Shown here piece after piece: positions 32,585 through 32,675 of a DNA stretch of 32,675 bases; position 1 is the first letter of the stretch; every line of letters begins with the position of its first letter. The notes under the pieces are model-generated. The model saw only the letters and a program-made list of their open reading frames with translations. It had not been told where the DNA came from and made no database searches. This DNA comes from Methylobacillus rhizosphaerae (lineage in GTDB: Bacteria > Pseudomonadota > Gammaproteobacteria > Burkholderiales > Methylophilaceae): the NCBI RefSeq assembly GCF_900187985.1, contig NZ_FZOA01000013.1, positions 1 through 32,675 on the forward strand. Direction: 5' to 3'. Both the position numbers and the translations under genes were made by a program.

Positions 32585-32675
32585 ATCGCCCCTACTATTC
32601 TAGACAGTCTCCAGCCCCTCGAAATAACGCTTTTCATACTCTACTGGCGATAGGCCATTATTGAAACTGTGTCGA
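32582..32675 (-). mobile_element. IS3-family insertion sequence, one end (partial)
   Basis: It begins abruptly in the rep gene with the terminal sequence TGAATCGCCCC, matching the TG-starting terminal repeats of IS3-family elements (TGAACCGCCCC type). The transposase gene follows 18 nt inside. Only one end is within the window, so the target duplication cannot be checked. Confidence 0.85.
32600..32675 (-). CDS. IS3-family transposase OrfB, C-terminal end (partial)
   Basis: Reverse-strand reading gives RHSFNNGLSPVEYEK and RYFEGLETV followed by TAG at 32600-32602. The pattern SFNNGLSPVEYE...YF is the invariant C-terminus of IS3-family DDE transposases (HSxLGyxSPxxYE type). The rest runs off the right edge. 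Confidence 0.88.
   Translation of the reverse strand, partial: RHSFNNGLSPVEYEKRYFEGLETV

Noticed and set aside
24271-32675. A CRISPR array or an integrase gene in the island
   Set aside because: No regularly spaced repeats and no tyrosine or serine recombinase motifs are visible in this part.

Overview
The window reads as part of a proteobacterial chromosome of roughly 50% GC. It is most likely a betaproteobacterium, and the gene mix and protein style suggest something near the methylotrophic Methylophilaceae; that family placement is an inference with low confidence. The left three quarters are ordinary chromosomal genes. The right quarter (about 24.36 kb to the end) is an integrated mobile element carrying a defence locus.

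Layout of the chromosomal part: (1) 1-2032 holds the C-terminus of a Gly-rich repeat protein followed by a TpsB/FhaC-type outer-membrane transporter, a probable two-partner secretion pair. (2) 2093-5910 holds gdhA (reverse), srkA-like kinase, a cupin, the alternative ribosomal protein L36 preceded by a near-perfect 23-bp palindrome, and a small glycine-rich membrane stress protein. (3) 5960-10723 is a complete reverse-strand cyoABCDE operon for a heme-copper bo-type quinol oxidase. (4) 11099-12239 holds an ecotin-type periplasmic protease inhibitor, a possible 31-residue membrane peptide and a small secreted protein, all reverse. (5) 12512-16647 holds relA, alkB, a class I glutamine amidotransferase and a reverse HAD-like protein that lacks its usual nucleophile. 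(6) 16775-24270 is an operon of TolC-like outer-membrane protein, adaptor, HME-type RND pump, OmpR-type regulator and sensor kinase, with tightly coupled start and stop codons. Its core is visibly richer in GC than its flanks.

Mobile part: at 24364-24417 lies the 3' portion of a tRNA-Leu(UAA), reverse strand, which stops matching a tRNA inside the anticodon loop. This is what remains at one end after integration into that tRNA gene. To its right follow an SRA-like/HNH endonuclease, then a tight operon of a C5-cytosine DNA methyltransferase, a 726-residue protein with two separate GHKL ATPase modules (MORC/Hsp90-like at the N-terminus, histidine-kinase-like at the C-terminus) and a receiver-like protein whose C-terminal half carries an HEPN RNase-type RX4H motif. 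Convergent to it are a Vsr-type nuclease and a single-pass membrane protein of unknown function. The far right holds a phage-type repressor with operator repeats, a small excisionase-like HTH gene and a Rep_trans-family rolling-circle initiator. The initiator contains an internal C6/G6 hairpin resembling known nick sites and is cut off by an IS3-family insertion sequence that runs out of the window.

The most interesting candidate is the methyltransferase, dual-GHKL, receiver-HEPN and Vsr locus (25570-30287). It looks like a restriction-modification module merged with a two-component-like relay that could control a toxic RNase. The individual families are recognisable. The combination, and especially the receiver-HEPN effector, is the part I would check for novelty. 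No integrase is visible, so the far boundary of the element and an intact tRNA-Leu are expected beyond the right edge.
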